In this document: piece by piece, positions 29,393 to 37,281 of the stretch | Numbering within the stretch: position 1 is the first letter of the stretch | Layout of the letters: each line of letters opens with the position of its first letter | Assembly: GCF_900099735.1 (NCBI RefSeq) | Contig: NZ_FNDT01000002.1 | Location: 186,001 to 250,000 of the forward strand | Origin: Arthrobacter subterraneus | GTDB lineage: Bacteria > Actinomycetota > Actinomycetes > Actinomycetales > Micrococcaceae | DNA length: 64,000 nucleotides | Direction: 5' to 3' | Program-made: the position numbers and the translations under genes | Notes under the pieces: model-generated | Seen by the model: only the letters and a program-made list of their open reading frames with translations | What the model was told of the DNA's origin: nothing | Databases searched by the model: none

Positions 29393-29725
29393 ATGGAATG
29401 GTGGACCTGGATTCTCCTGTGGCTGGCCCTCGCTGCGCTGGCACTTCTCTTCCTCGGTTACCTCGCGTGGCGGATCTTCCGCGGATTCACCGCCCTGATG
29501 GACGACGCCGGACGGGCCTCTGAGCTGCTGGCCCCCGGATTCGATGGCCAGGAAGCGCGGACTGCGCCACCCGCGCAGACAGCAGCCTTCAGGTCGCCCG
29601 CCGAGGTCAGGGCAGAAAACGCAGTGGCCTCACGGGCGAGGAAATCGCAGCGGCTTGAGCGACGGGTGAGGCGCCGGTCCGTCCGCGGCCAGCCCCAGCT
29701 GCTGCGTGACATGCCGCACCTATGA
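29393..29725 (+). CDS. Small membrane-anchored protein of unknown function
   Basis: This 110-residue protein has one N-terminal transmembrane helix (about residues 4-28), then a linker and a basic C-terminus (RKSQRLERRVRRRSVRG). The function is unknown; its location between pafBC and tatA is typical of Arthrobacter-type genomes. TAGACT (29381-29386) lies 6 nt before the ATG and uses the pafBC stop codon TAG as its first three bases, so the gene probably has its own leaderless promoter. Confidence 0.78.
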   Translation: MEWWTWILLWLALAALALLFLGYLAWRIFRGFTALMDDAGRASELLAPGFDGQEARTAPPAQTAAFRSPAEVRAENAVASRARKSQRLERRVRRRSVRGQPQLLRDMPHL

Positions 29726-29733
29726 CCTAGACT
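29706..29733 (+). promoter_or_regulatory. tatA promoter
   Basis: GTGACA (29706-29711), a 16-bp spacer and TAGACT (29728-29733) give a sigma-70-like promoter. It would yield a leader of about 25 nt that contains GAGAGGA as ribosome binding site for tatA. Confidence 0.6.
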
Positions 29734-29763
29734 TTAAACCAGACTCACGAGAGGACATTCGTC

Positions 29764-30057
29764 ATGCAGATCCAGGGTTGGCACATTCTTATCATCATCG
29801 TGATTGCGATCCTCTTGTTTGGTGCTCCCAAACTGCCGGGCCTGGCACGCAGCGTCGGGCAGTCGCTCCGGATCTTCAAGTCCGAGGTCCGGCAGATGAA
29901 GGAAGAAAACGGCACCGACGACCCCAATGGGACCTCCCCGGTGGAGGGCCGGGTCGTGGATCAGCCGCGGCAGGATGATGCACAGCGGGGGAACCAGGAT
30001 ACCCAGCCCGGGACAACCCGCCCCACGGGTCCGGGCAGCACGTCTTCCACCAGCTGA
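29764..30057 (+). CDS. tatA: Twin-arginine translocase subunit TatA
   Basis: This 97-residue pore-forming Tat subunit has a transmembrane helix at about 5-21 ending in LLFGAPKLPGLARSVG, the conserved hinge and amphipathic helix. It is followed by a charged, Gln/Pro/Thr-rich cytosolic tail. It exports folded proteins together with TatC, encoded 5 nt downstream. The QcrA Rieske protein, also encoded in this window, is a typical Tat-dependent membrane protein in actinobacteria. Confidence 0.95.
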   Translation: MQIQGWHILIIIVIAILLFGAPKLPGLARSVGQSLRIFKSEVRQMKEENGTDDPNGTSPVEGRVVDQPRQDDAQRGNQDTQPGTTRPTGPGSTSSTS

Positions 30058-30062
30058 GCACC

Positions 30063-30890
30063 ATGCCGCGGGTCAAGGGTCGCAAGGCGAATCCCGAAGG
30101 GCGGATGGCGCTCAAGGAACACCTCATTGAGGCACGGAACCGGTTGTTCAAATCCGGCATCGCGCTGGTCATCGGCACGGTCATTGGATTCTTCATCTAT
30201 AATCCGGTCCTTGAGGCGTTGTCCGAACCCGTGCGCAACATCAATGAGATTGACGGCCGCAACGCTGCCCTGAACTTTGACGGGGTCGGCTCGCCGTTTG
30301 ACCTGATGATCCAGATATCGGTCTTCCTCGGTCTGGTCATCGCGAGCCCCGTCTGGCTTTATCAGCTGTGGGCATTTATCACGCCGGGACTACGGGTGAA
30401 GGAAAGGCGCATCGCGCTCGGCTTCATTGCTGTTGCAGTACCCCTCTTCATCGCGGGGCTTTATCTCGCCTGGCTGATCCTGCCAAGCGCGGTGCGGGTA
30501 CTCACGGACTTTACCCCGGCAGGTTTCGCCAACCTGATCTCCGTTCCGGTGTACATCACGTTCCTGCTGCGGCTGATGCTGGCCTTCGGCATCGCCTTCC
30601 TCCTTCCGGTTGTGCTCTTTGGGCTGAATCTGGTCGGGGTCATCAAGGGCAAGCAGGTGCTGAAATCCTGGCGCATCACCGTGTTCCTCATCTGCCTTTT
30701 TGCCGCCATGGCAGCGCCCGGCGGTGATGCGATGAGCATGTTCTACCTGGCCGTCCCGCTACTGCTGCTGTTCTTCGTCGCTATCGGCCTTTGCCTGCTC
30801 AATGACAAGCGCCGCGAAAAGCGCACTGCGGAGCGGGATGCCGATATTGAGGCGAATGCGGACACTCCCTCCAGACTTGATGAGGTCTGA
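30063..30890 (+). CDS. tatC: Twin-arginine translocase subunit TatC
   Basis: This 275-residue Tat receptor subunit recognises RR signal peptides. It has the conserved N-terminal MALKEHLIEARNRL and six predicted membrane helices, with the FITPGLRVKERRIA cytoplasmic loop near 107-120. The C-terminal tail is acidic/basic and cytosolic. It is followed after 49 nt by helY; the pafBC-tatA-tatC-helY order is conserved across actinobacteria. Confidence 0.95.
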   Translation: MPRVKGRKANPEGRMALKEHLIEARNRLFKSGIALVIGTVIGFFIYNPVLEALSEPVRNINEIDGRNAALNFDGVGSPFDLMIQISVFLGLVIASPVWLYQLWAFITPGLRVKERRIALGFIAVAVPLFIAGLYLAWLILPSAVRVLTDFTPAGFANLISVPVYITFLLRLMLAFGIAFLLPVVLFGLNLVGVIKGKQVLKSWRITVFLICLFAAMAAPGGDAMSMFYLAVPLLLLFFVAIGLCLLNDKRREKRTAERDADIEANADTPSRLDEV

Positions 30891-30939
30891 CTCCCCACGG
30901 ATGCAGGAGCGGTGCCGCCGGAGAGTCTAGGCTTGATCC

Positions 30940-33756
30940 ATGACCTCCCCAGCCGAGCGGTACCAGGCAGCGCAGGCACGCAACAGGTATGAAAGAACCC
31001 GGCTGCACCAGTTCGAACAAACCCTCGGATTCGAGCTCGATGAGTTCCAGCTGGACGCCTGCACTTCGCTGGAAGCGGGCAGGGGAGTGCTGGTGGCAGC
31101 TCCCACCGGAGCGGGAAAAACCGTGGTCGGGGAGTTCGCCATCTTCATGGCGCTCAGCAACGGGCTCAAAGCCTTCTACACCACCCCTATCAAGGCGCTG
31201 AGCAACCAGAAATATGCTGAACTCGCCGCCCTGCATGGAGCGGACCGTGTGGGTCTCCTGACCGGTGACACCAGTATCAATTCCGAGGCACCTGTCGTCG
31301 TCATGACCACCGAGGTGCTCCGCAACATGCTGTATGCGGACTCCGACACGCTGGCCGGCCTCGGGTACGTCGTCATGGACGAAGTGCACTACCTCGCTGA
31401 CCGGTTCCGCGGTGCGGTGTGGGAAGAGGTGATCATCCATCTGCCCACCGAGGTCAAGGTGGTTTCTCTGAGCGCAACAGTGTCGAACGCGGAGGAGTTC
31501 GGCGCCTGGCTGCACACTGTGCGCGGAGATACCGATGTGGTGGTGTCGGAACACCGGCCGGTGCCCCTCTGGCAGCACGTCATGGTCGGCCAGGAACTCC
31601 TTGATCTCTTTGCGGGTGAGGTTGCGTTCGATGAAGCGGCTGCGGAGGGTTCCACCAGCGGCGCCGAAGAGAAGTTCACCGTCAACCCTGAACTGCTTGA
31701 TCTGGCCACCAGCGAGACGCGGCTGAACCAGCGTGCCCGCTGGGGTTCCGGCGCCAAACGCGGCCGCGGCGGACCCAACCGGTACCAGGCACCGCAGACG
31801 GCGGTGAGAAGAGCCAGCCGGCCGCAGGTGATTTCCGCCCTCGACAAGGAAGGGCTCCTTCCTGCCATCACTTTCATCTTCTCGCGCAACGGCTGCGAGG
31901 CCGCAGTCACCCAGTGCCTCGACGCCGGGCTATGGCTGACCACGGAATATGAACGCGGTCTGATCAGTGACCGCATTGAGGAAGCAACGCTCGACATCCC
32001 CGAGGAAGACCTCGAGGTACTCGGGTTCTGGTCCTGGCGGGAAGGGCTCATCCGCGGCTTCGCTGCCCACCATGCCGGGATGCTGCCGACTTTCAAGGAG
32101 GTGGTGGAAAAACTGTTCGAGGAGGGACTCGTCAAGGCGGTCTTCGCCACCGAGACGCTGGCACTCGGAGTCAATATGCCGGCCAGATCCGTTGTCCTTG
32201 AGAAGCTCGACAAGTTCAACGGCGAAGCACATGTGAACATCACGGCGGGGGAGTACACCCAACTCACCGGCCGCGCCGGCCGGCGGGGAATCGATGTGGA
32301 GGGCCACGCCGTCGTTCTCTGGCAGCCGGGCACCGACCCCGGAGCTGTTGCAGGGCTGGCCTCGCGCCGGACCTACCCGCTGAATTCCAGCTTCCGGCCC
32401 ACCTACAACATGAGCATCAACCTCATATCGCAGTTCGGGCAGTACCGTACCCGCGAAATTCTTGAGACATCCTTCGCGCAGTTTCAGGCAGACAGGTCCG
32501 TGGTGGGCCTCGCCCGTCAGGCCCGTACGCGAGAGGAGTCGCTGAAGGGCTATGCCGAAGCGATGACCTGCCACCTCGGTGACTTCTCCGAGTATTCAGC
32601 GATCCGGCGCGAGCTGTCGGACCTCGAGGCAGCCGCGTCGAAGGCCGGTGCGCGGAACCGTCGAAGCGCCGCAGCCGCCTCCCTGGAATCGCTCCGCCCG
32701 GGAGACGTGGTGGACATTCCCGCCGGACGTGTTGCCGGTTACGCCGTTGTGCTGGCAGGAGATGCGGCCCGGGATCCCCGGCCCACCGTCCTCACCCTGG
32801 AAAAGCACGTCCGGCGGCTGTCCGTCCAGGACCTGGACGGGCCGGTCGAGATAGTTTCGCGAATACGGATTCCCAAGCAGTTCGATGGGCGCAAGCCGAA
32901 GGACCGGCGGGATCTCGCCGCGTCACTGAGGAATTCGCTGAATGAGAAGCGCCCACCCGCCAGCCGGACGCCGGCGGAATTCCCGACCGTCGGCACTGAG
33001 CGCCAGGAGAAAGCAATCGCAGACCTGCGCCGCCGGCTCAGGTCACATCCCTGCCACGGCTGCAGCGACCGCGAGAACCACGCGCGCTGGGCGGAGCGGT
33101 GGTGGAAGCTGCGGAGGGAAACCGACAGGCTTGCCCAGCAGATCAAGGGACGAACCAATACCATCGCGAAGACCTTCGACCGTGTGTCCGAAGTGCTCCT
33201 GCACTACGGCTACCTCCAGGAACATGACACCCAGGGCCTGGCCATCACGCCTGCCGGACAGAAACTTCGCCGGATCTACGGCGAGAAGGACCTCCTGATC
33301 GCGCTGTCCCTCGAACATGGCGCCTGCAATGACCTGGACCCCGCCGAGCTGGCGGCTCTCGCGTCAGCACTGGTCTACCAGGCCAAGCGGGAGGAGCGCG
33401 GCCTTCGTCCCCGGATGCCGTCGGTGTCGCTGGAATCTTCGATCGACATCGTCATCCGCCAGTGGTCACGCCTGACAGACCTGGAGGAACAGCACCGCCT
33501 GTCCGTCACCAGCGAACCCGATTTCGGGCTCATGTGGCCGGTCTACAAGTGGGCGCGAGGCAAGGGACTCCAGAACGCCCTGCAAGGGACCGACCTCGCT
33601 GCCGGCGACTTTGTCCGGTGGGCGAAGCAGATCATTGATCTCATTGACCAGTTGGCGAAGGTTCCGGACCTGCCGCCGGGCTTCCGTCGCCTGTGCATCG
33701 ACTCCATTGACCGTATCCGACGGGGCGTCGTGGCCTATTCCGCGGTCTCCGAATAA
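30940..33756 (+). CDS. helY: Ski2/Mtr4-like RNA helicase HelY
   Basis: This 938-residue DExH helicase has Walker A APTGAGKT near residue 52-59, motif II DEVH at 147-150, SAT near 175, QxxGRAGRRG motif VI (QLTGRAGRRGID) near 445, and a C-terminal DSHCT-type domain. A cysteine cluster (CHGCSDREN) lies near 705. It probably unwinds structured RNA or RNA-DNA in RNA turnover. TAGGCT (30928-30933) is 6 nt before the ATG, so it likely has its own leaderless transcript besides read-through from tatC. Confidence 0.93.
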   Translation: MTSPAERYQAAQARNRYERTRLHQFEQTLGFELDEFQLDACTSLEAGRGVLVAAPTGAGKTVVGEFAIFMALSNGLKAFYTTPIKALSNQKYAELAALHGADRVGLLTGDTSINSEAPVVVMTTEVLRNMLYADSDTLAGLGYVVMDEVHYLADRFRGAVWEEVIIHLPTEVKVVSLSATVSNAEEFGAWLHTVRGDTDVVVSEHRPVPLWQHVMVGQELLDLFAGEVAFDEAAAEGSTSGAEEKFTVNPELLDLATSETRLNQRARWGSGAKRGRGGPNRYQAPQTAVRRASRPQVISALDKEGLLPAITFIFSRNGCEAAVTQCLDAGLWLTTEYERGLISDRIEEATLDIPEEDLEVLGFWSWREGLIRGFAAHHAGMLPTFKEVVEKLFEEGLVKAVFATETLALGVNMPARSVVLEKLDKFNGEAHVNITAGEYTQLTGRAGRRGIDVEGHAVVLWQPGTDPGAVAGLASRRTYPLNSSFRPTYNMSINLISQFGQYRTREILETSFAQFQADRSVVGLARQARTREESLKGYAEAMTCHLGDFSEYSAIRRELSDLEAAASKAGARNRRSAAAASLESLRPGDVVDIPAGRVAGYAVVLAGDAARDPRPTVLTLEKHVRRLSVQDLDGPVEIVSRIRIPKQFDGRKPKDRRDLAASLRNSLNEKRPPASRTPAEFPTVGTERQEKAIADLRRRLRSHPCHGCSDRENHARWAERWWKLRRETDRLAQQIKGRTNTIAKTFDRVSEVLLHYGYLQEHDTQGLAITPAGQKLRRIYGEKDLLIALSLEHGACNDLDPAELAALASALVYQAKREERGLRPRMPSVSLESSIDIVIRQWSRLTDLEEQHRLSVTSEPDFGLMWPVYKWARGKGLQNALQGTDLAAGDFVRWAKQIIDLIDQLAKVPDLPPGFRRLCIDSIDRIRRGVVAYSAVSE

Positions 33757-33783
33757 TCCCATTTCTCTCTACCCGAAAGTTGC

Positions 33784-35436
33784 ATGCCTGTGTCCCCTTC
33801 CGATTCCAAGCCCATCCTGTACCGCAACGGCTCGGTATACAGCGCAGCAGATCCATTTGCCACGGCCATGCTGGTCACGGCAGACACGGTCGCCTGGGTT
33901 GGATCCGAGCACGCAGCGGCCGCGCTGGCCGACAGCAGCATGGACGTGGTGGACCTGCAGGGTGCGCTCGTTGCACCGGGGTTCGTCGACTCCCACTTCC
34001 ACACCACGGAAACGGGACTGGCCATCACGTCTCTTGACCTCACCGGGGTCAACAGCCTCGGCGAGCTCCTCGACCTCGTCGCGCGGGCGGCAGCTGATAG
34101 TTCAGGGACCATCATGGGTAACGGCTGGGACGAATCGCGGTGGTCGGAGCGGCGTCCGCCCACCGCGTCCGAACTGGAGAACGCGTCGGGCGGGGGCCGT
34201 GACGTCTATCTCGTGCGTGCAGACGTCCACTCTGCCGTGGTGTCCACGTTCCTGGCGCAACGGCTTGGGCTGCAGCAGTACGACGGTTGGGATGACGGGT
34301 TTATTGTGCGTGATGCGCACTTCGCGGCCCGCAGCGCGGTGCGCAGTCCCGGACCCGACGAGCGGGAGGCGCTGCAGCGCACGGCCCTCGACCACGCGGC
34401 TGCGAACGGCATCGTCGCCGTCGTCGAGATGGCCGCGCCGCACATTGCTCCCCGGGAGGACGTTCTGTCACTACTCTCGCTCGCGGGGCCGCACCCTGAA
34501 GTTCTGGCCTACTGGGGACAGGCCGTTACTTCCGAAGAGGAGATGCGAACCGTTTTGGCAGGTTTTGACGGCAAGGTGCTGGGCCTTGGAGGGGACCTGA
34601 ACGTGGACGGGTCCATCGGTTCCCATACAGCCCGTATGCGGGTGCCGTACGCGGATGCGCCCCATTCCTGCGGCACCACGTTCATGAGTGCCGACGACGT
34701 CGCCGCGCACCTGGGTGCCGCAACATCCGCCGGCCTGCAGGCGGGCTTTCACGTCATCGGTGATGAGGGACTGGACACTGTGATTGCCGGTCTGGAGAAG
34801 GTGGCATCCGACCACGGGCTGGAGAGGGTGCGAGCCGCCCGGCACCGGCTGGAACACGTGGAAGTCGCCGACGACGGCGCCATCTCCCGGCTGGCCCATT
34901 TCGGTACGACAGTGAGCGCGCAACCCGGCTTCGACGCGTTGTGGGGTGCTCCCGGCGGCCTGTACGAGCAGCGGCTCGGAACCGACCGCTACACGCCGAT
35001 GAACCGGGTCGGCAGTTTGTTGAGCGCCGGTGTTCCTGTGTGCCTGGGTTCCGATTCACCCGTCACCCGTATGTCGCCCTGGCAATCCATCCACGCCTGC
35101 ATTGCCCATGCCAGTGCCGAGGAGCGAATCTCGGCTCGTGCTGCCTTTCTCGCACACACCCGCGCCGGTTGGCGTGCGGTGGGGGCCGGGAATCCGCTGC
35201 TCGGTCAGCTCCTCCCCGGCGCACCGGCATCCTACGCGGTGTGGGAGGTGGACGAGCTCATGGTCCAGACCCCGGACAGCAGGGTCCAGTCATGGAGCAC
35301 GGATCCACGTGCTGGCACTCCGCTGCTCCCCGCACTCGATACGGACAACGAGCCGCGATGCCTGGAAACCGTCCACAGGGGCAGACAACTGTATGCGGAC
35401 GGTGTCCTCGCAGACCGCCAGACCCGGCTGGAGTGA
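33784..35436 (+). CDS. YtcJ-like amidohydrolase
   Basis: This 550-residue metal-dependent hydrolase belongs to the amidohydrolase superfamily. It shows VAPGFVDSHFHT near residue 64 (first metal-binding His pair), LGGDLNVDGSIGSHTA near 265, GFHVIGDEG near 320 and LGSDSPVTRMSPW near 420 (catalytic Asp). Substrates of this family are mostly unknown. The start is ATG 33784, with GTG 33790 as alternative. It is a single gene between helY and the ppm1 leader; in many relatives an apolipoprotein acyltransferase gene lies downstream, but not here. Confidence 0.88.
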   Translation: MPVSPSDSKPILYRNGSVYSAADPFATAMLVTADTVAWVGSEHAAAALADSSMDVVDLQGALVAPGFVDSHFHTTETGLAITSLDLTGVNSLGELLDLVARAAADSSGTIMGNGWDESRWSERRPPTASELENASGGGRDVYLVRADVHSAVVSTFLAQRLGLQQYDGWDDGFIVRDAHFAARSAVRSPGPDEREALQRTALDHAAANGIVAVVEMAAPHIAPREDVLSLLSLAGPHPEVLAYWGQAVTSEEEMRTVLAGFDGKVLGLGGDLNVDGSIGSHTARMRVPYADAPHSCGTTFMSADDVAAHLGAATSAGLQAGFHVIGDEGLDTVIAGLEKVASDHGLERVRAARHRLEHVEVADDGAISRLAHFGTTVSAQPGFDALWGAPGGLYEQRLGTDRYTPMNRVGSLLSAGVPVCLGSDSPVTRMSPWQSIHACIAHASAEERISARAAFLAHTRAGWRAVGAGNPLLGQLLPGAPASYAVWEVDELMVQTPDSRVQSWSTDPRAGTPLLPALDTDNEPRCLETVHRGRQLYADGVLADRQTRLE

Positions 35437-35496
35437 CAGGGCCCGGGTCCGCCCTCTGACCTGCACGAACGTCTAAACCAGCAGGTCAGCGGGCTG

Positions 35497-35524
35497 TTGA
35501 CACCTCCTCCACAGGACGTAAGCT
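35497..35524 (+). promoter_or_regulatory. Strong promoter of the ppm1 leader
   Basis: A consensus TTGACA (35497-35502), a 16-bp spacer and TAAGCT (35519-35524) form the best -35/-10 pair seen in the window. A perfect 9-bp inverted repeat CTGACCTGC/GCAGGTCAG (35456-35464, 35481-35489) lies directly upstream and may be a terminator for the amidohydrolase gene or an operator. Transcription would start near 35531 and leave a leader of about 280 nt. Confidence 0.65.
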
Positions 35525-35607
35525 GTTAGATCTACGGGTCGGAATCCTTACGTTTCGGATTGACCTGACCGAGCCACCGCATACTGCGACGCCAAAGGGG
35601 ACCACGA

Positions 35608-35676
35608 GTGAATGTAAGGCTCTTTCGCGCGGTGGAAGGCTTGGTAATCACAACGGGTAGGTTTGCACGTCCTTAG
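35608..35676 (+). CDS. Putative 22-residue leader peptide
   Basis: A short ORF starts at GTG 35608, 6 nt after AAAGGGGA (35595-35601), a better ribosome binding site than most genes here have. It encodes (in two parts) MNVRLFRAVEG and LVITTGRFARP and ends at TAG 35674-35676. Its last eight codons form the 5' arm of a long stem, so translation would open that stem. Existence as a translated peptide is inferred from the ribosome binding site, the frame and the geometry only. Confidence 0.45.
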   Translation: MNVRLFRAVEGLVITTGRFARP

Positions 35677-35732
35677 AAAACAGCGCCGATCGATTGATCA
35701 CTGCTGGCCCGAAGGCGTGCGAACCTACCCGT
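35653..35732 (+). promoter_or_regulatory. Long stem in the ppm1 leader RNA
   Basis: ACGGGTAGGTTTGCACG (35653-35669) pairs with CGTGCGAACCTACCCGT (35716-35732), 17 bp with one G-U wobble, extendable by two more pairs inside. The wobble keeps the RNA pairing but breaks DNA symmetry, which favours an RNA function. No T run follows, so it does not look like an intrinsic terminator. The rest of the 372-bp gap (35437-35809) also has a small hairpin at 35538-35564 and a TATACT at 35739-35744 without a clear -35. Confidence 0.6.
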
Positions 35733-35809
35733 AGCTCATATACTGGGAAGCCCGTTCGGATAGCTGAACTGCTGCGCTCTGCGCACACGCCCCATCGAAA
35801 GGCCCTTGA

Positions 35810-36565
35810 GTGCGCGTTGTCACGATCATTCCCACCTACAACGAACGCCAATCCCTGCCGATAACCCTTGAGCGGCTCCGGGCAGCCGTCCCCCACTCGG
35901 ATGTGCTGATCGTGGATGACAACAGCCCTGACGGCACCGGAGATTGGGCAGACCGGTTCGCCGAGGTGGACCCCAAGGTCAAGGTCCTGCACAGGCAGGG
36001 CAAGGAAGGTTTGGGGGCTGCCTACATCGCCGGTTTTCGCTGGGCGCTAGAACGGGATTACGACGTCCTGGTCGAAATGGACGCCGACGGCTCCCACCAG
36101 CCGGAACAGCTTCCCGCCCTCCTCGAGGCAGCGACCGGCGCACACCTGGTCATCGGGTCCCGTTGGGTGCCCGGCGGCGCAGTGGTCAACTGGCCGTTCC
36201 ACCGGACGCTGCTGTCCCGTGCGGGAAGCCTCTACTCGCGCACCATGCTCGGACTCACCGTTCGGGACATTACGGCCGGCTACCGTGCGTTCCGGCGGGA
36301 GACGATCGAGGCCATCGATCTGGCCGACGTTGATTCGGTGGGGTACGGGTTCCAGGTCGACATGACCTTCCGTGTGGCCCAGAAGGGACTGCGCATCGTC
36401 GAAGTGCCGATCACCTTCGTAGAGCGTGAGTACGGAGATTCGAAAATGAGCGGCAATATTGTTTTGGAGGCAATCGCGTCGGTGACCCGCTGGGGGCTCG
36501 CTGCCCGCTGGTCCGCTCTCACATCACGCCTGTCCGGCCTCCGATCACCTGCAACGGACGCATAG
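35810..36565 (+). CDS. ppm1: Polyprenol monophosphomannose synthase
   Basis: This 251-residue family 2 glycosyltransferase (GDP-mannose to polyprenyl phosphate) has IIPTYNERQSL near residue 6, VDDNSPDGTGD near 35, and the metal-binding EMDADGSHQPEQL (Asp91/Asp93). There is no C-terminal membrane domain, as in the catalytic part of mycobacterial Ppm1. Product use is in lipoglycan or protein mannosylation. GAAAGG precedes GTG 35810 at about 8 nt. It is read from the structured leader described at 35497-35732 and is convergent with rbpA. Confidence 0.9.
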   Translation: MRVVTIIPTYNERQSLPITLERLRAAVPHSDVLIVDDNSPDGTGDWADRFAEVDPKVKVLHRQGKEGLGAAYIAGFRWALERDYDVLVEMDADGSHQPEQLPALLEAATGAHLVIGSRWVPGGAVVNWPFHRTLLSRAGSLYSRTMLGLTVRDITAGYRAFRRETIEAIDLADVDSVGYGFQVDMTFRVAQKGLRIVEVPITFVEREYGDSKMSGNIVLEAIASVTRWGLAARWSALTSRLSGLRSPATDA

Positions 36566-36657
36566 GCCGCCGGCAAAGGACGCGCCGTCAGCAAGGACGG
36601 CCAGGCGGCCGCTATATCCTGCGCCGGCCCGGAAGGGCTGTCCTGGATCCGGACACA

Positions 36658-36696
36658 GAATCGCCCGGGCACTTCGATGAAGTACCCGGGCGATTC
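36658..36696. terminator. Hairpin between convergent ppm1 and rbpA
   Basis: GAATCGCCCGGG (36658-36669) and CCCGGGCGATTC (36685-36696) are perfect 12-bp arms, with a further 5-bp stem inside the loop. There is no long T run on either strand. It probably marks the 3' ends of both convergent genes. Confidence 0.6.
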
Positions 36697-36706
36697 ACAC
36701 ATGTTC

Positions 36707-37054
36707 TCAGGCGGAGCGGCGTTCCCCGCGACGCTCCCGCAGGATGTTGAGCCGATCCTCCAGGATCTGCTCAAGTTCCTCCATTGACCGGCGCTCCAGG
36801 AGCATATCCCAGTGGGTACGGACCGGCTTGTCACCGGAGGTGTCTGGACGCTCTCCGTCAACGAGCAACGCTTCCTTGCCGGTCTTTGAAACCCACACCG
36901 GAGGAATTTCCGCTTCAGCTGCGAACGTGACGAAAACCCGTTCACCGTCCTCGCAACGGTATTCGATACGCTGCCGGGGTGCCGGCTCAACGCCGGACTC
37001 GGTCTCCATGCTTTGGGCGCCTAGGCGCATACCCCGAAGGCTACGGTCGCTCAT
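36707..37054 (-). CDS. rbpA: RNA polymerase-binding protein RbpA
   Basis: This 115-residue actinobacterial transcription factor stabilises the open complex of the housekeeping sigma holoenzyme. The sequence has the N-terminal tail with RGMRLGAQSMETE, the core domain with EYRCEDGERVFVTFAAEAEIP, and the C-terminal basic linker and sigma-interaction domain (THWDMLLERRSMEELEQIL region). GGGAGATAAG precedes the ATG. A SigR-type promoter lies 100 bp upstream. Confidence 0.96.
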   Translation of the reverse strand: MSDRSLRGMRLGAQSMETESGVEPAPRQRIEYRCEDGERVFVTFAAEAEIPPVWVSKTGKEALLVDGERPDTSGDKPVRTHWDMLLERRSMEELEQILEDRLNILRERRGERRSA

Positions 37055-37160
37055 CTTATCTCCCTCACTTCGTATGGCATGCTGGACTCCCAGCTGCCTC
37101 TGCTGCGCGCTCGCCGAGCAGGCAACATCACGACGTTCGACGCCGCGCTACCACAGGTAT

Positions 37161-37187
37161 AACGCCGGGTAACCGCCGTCTGTTCCC
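37161..37187 (-). promoter_or_regulatory. SigR/SigH-type promoter of rbpA
   Basis: On the minus strand GGGAAC (37187-37182), 18 bp and GTT (37163-37161) match the GGAAC/T-N18-GTT consensus of SigR. Control of rbpA by SigR is established in Streptomyces. A second, housekeeping -10 (TATAGT, 37221-37216) lies further upstream. The rest of the 226-bp gap shows no other signal. Confidence 0.72.
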
Positions 37188-37281
37188 AGCGGCGCTCTCA
37201 TCCGGCAAACACCCCACTATACCGACTGGGACCACGGATCACCCAATCGGTGCCGCGAGCGGCGCGCGGCGGGGCTGATGA

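Noticed and set aside
35653-35732. Intrinsic terminator for the amidohydrolase gene
   Set aside because: There is no T run after the stem, the loop is 42-46 nt, and a promoter lies upstream of it.
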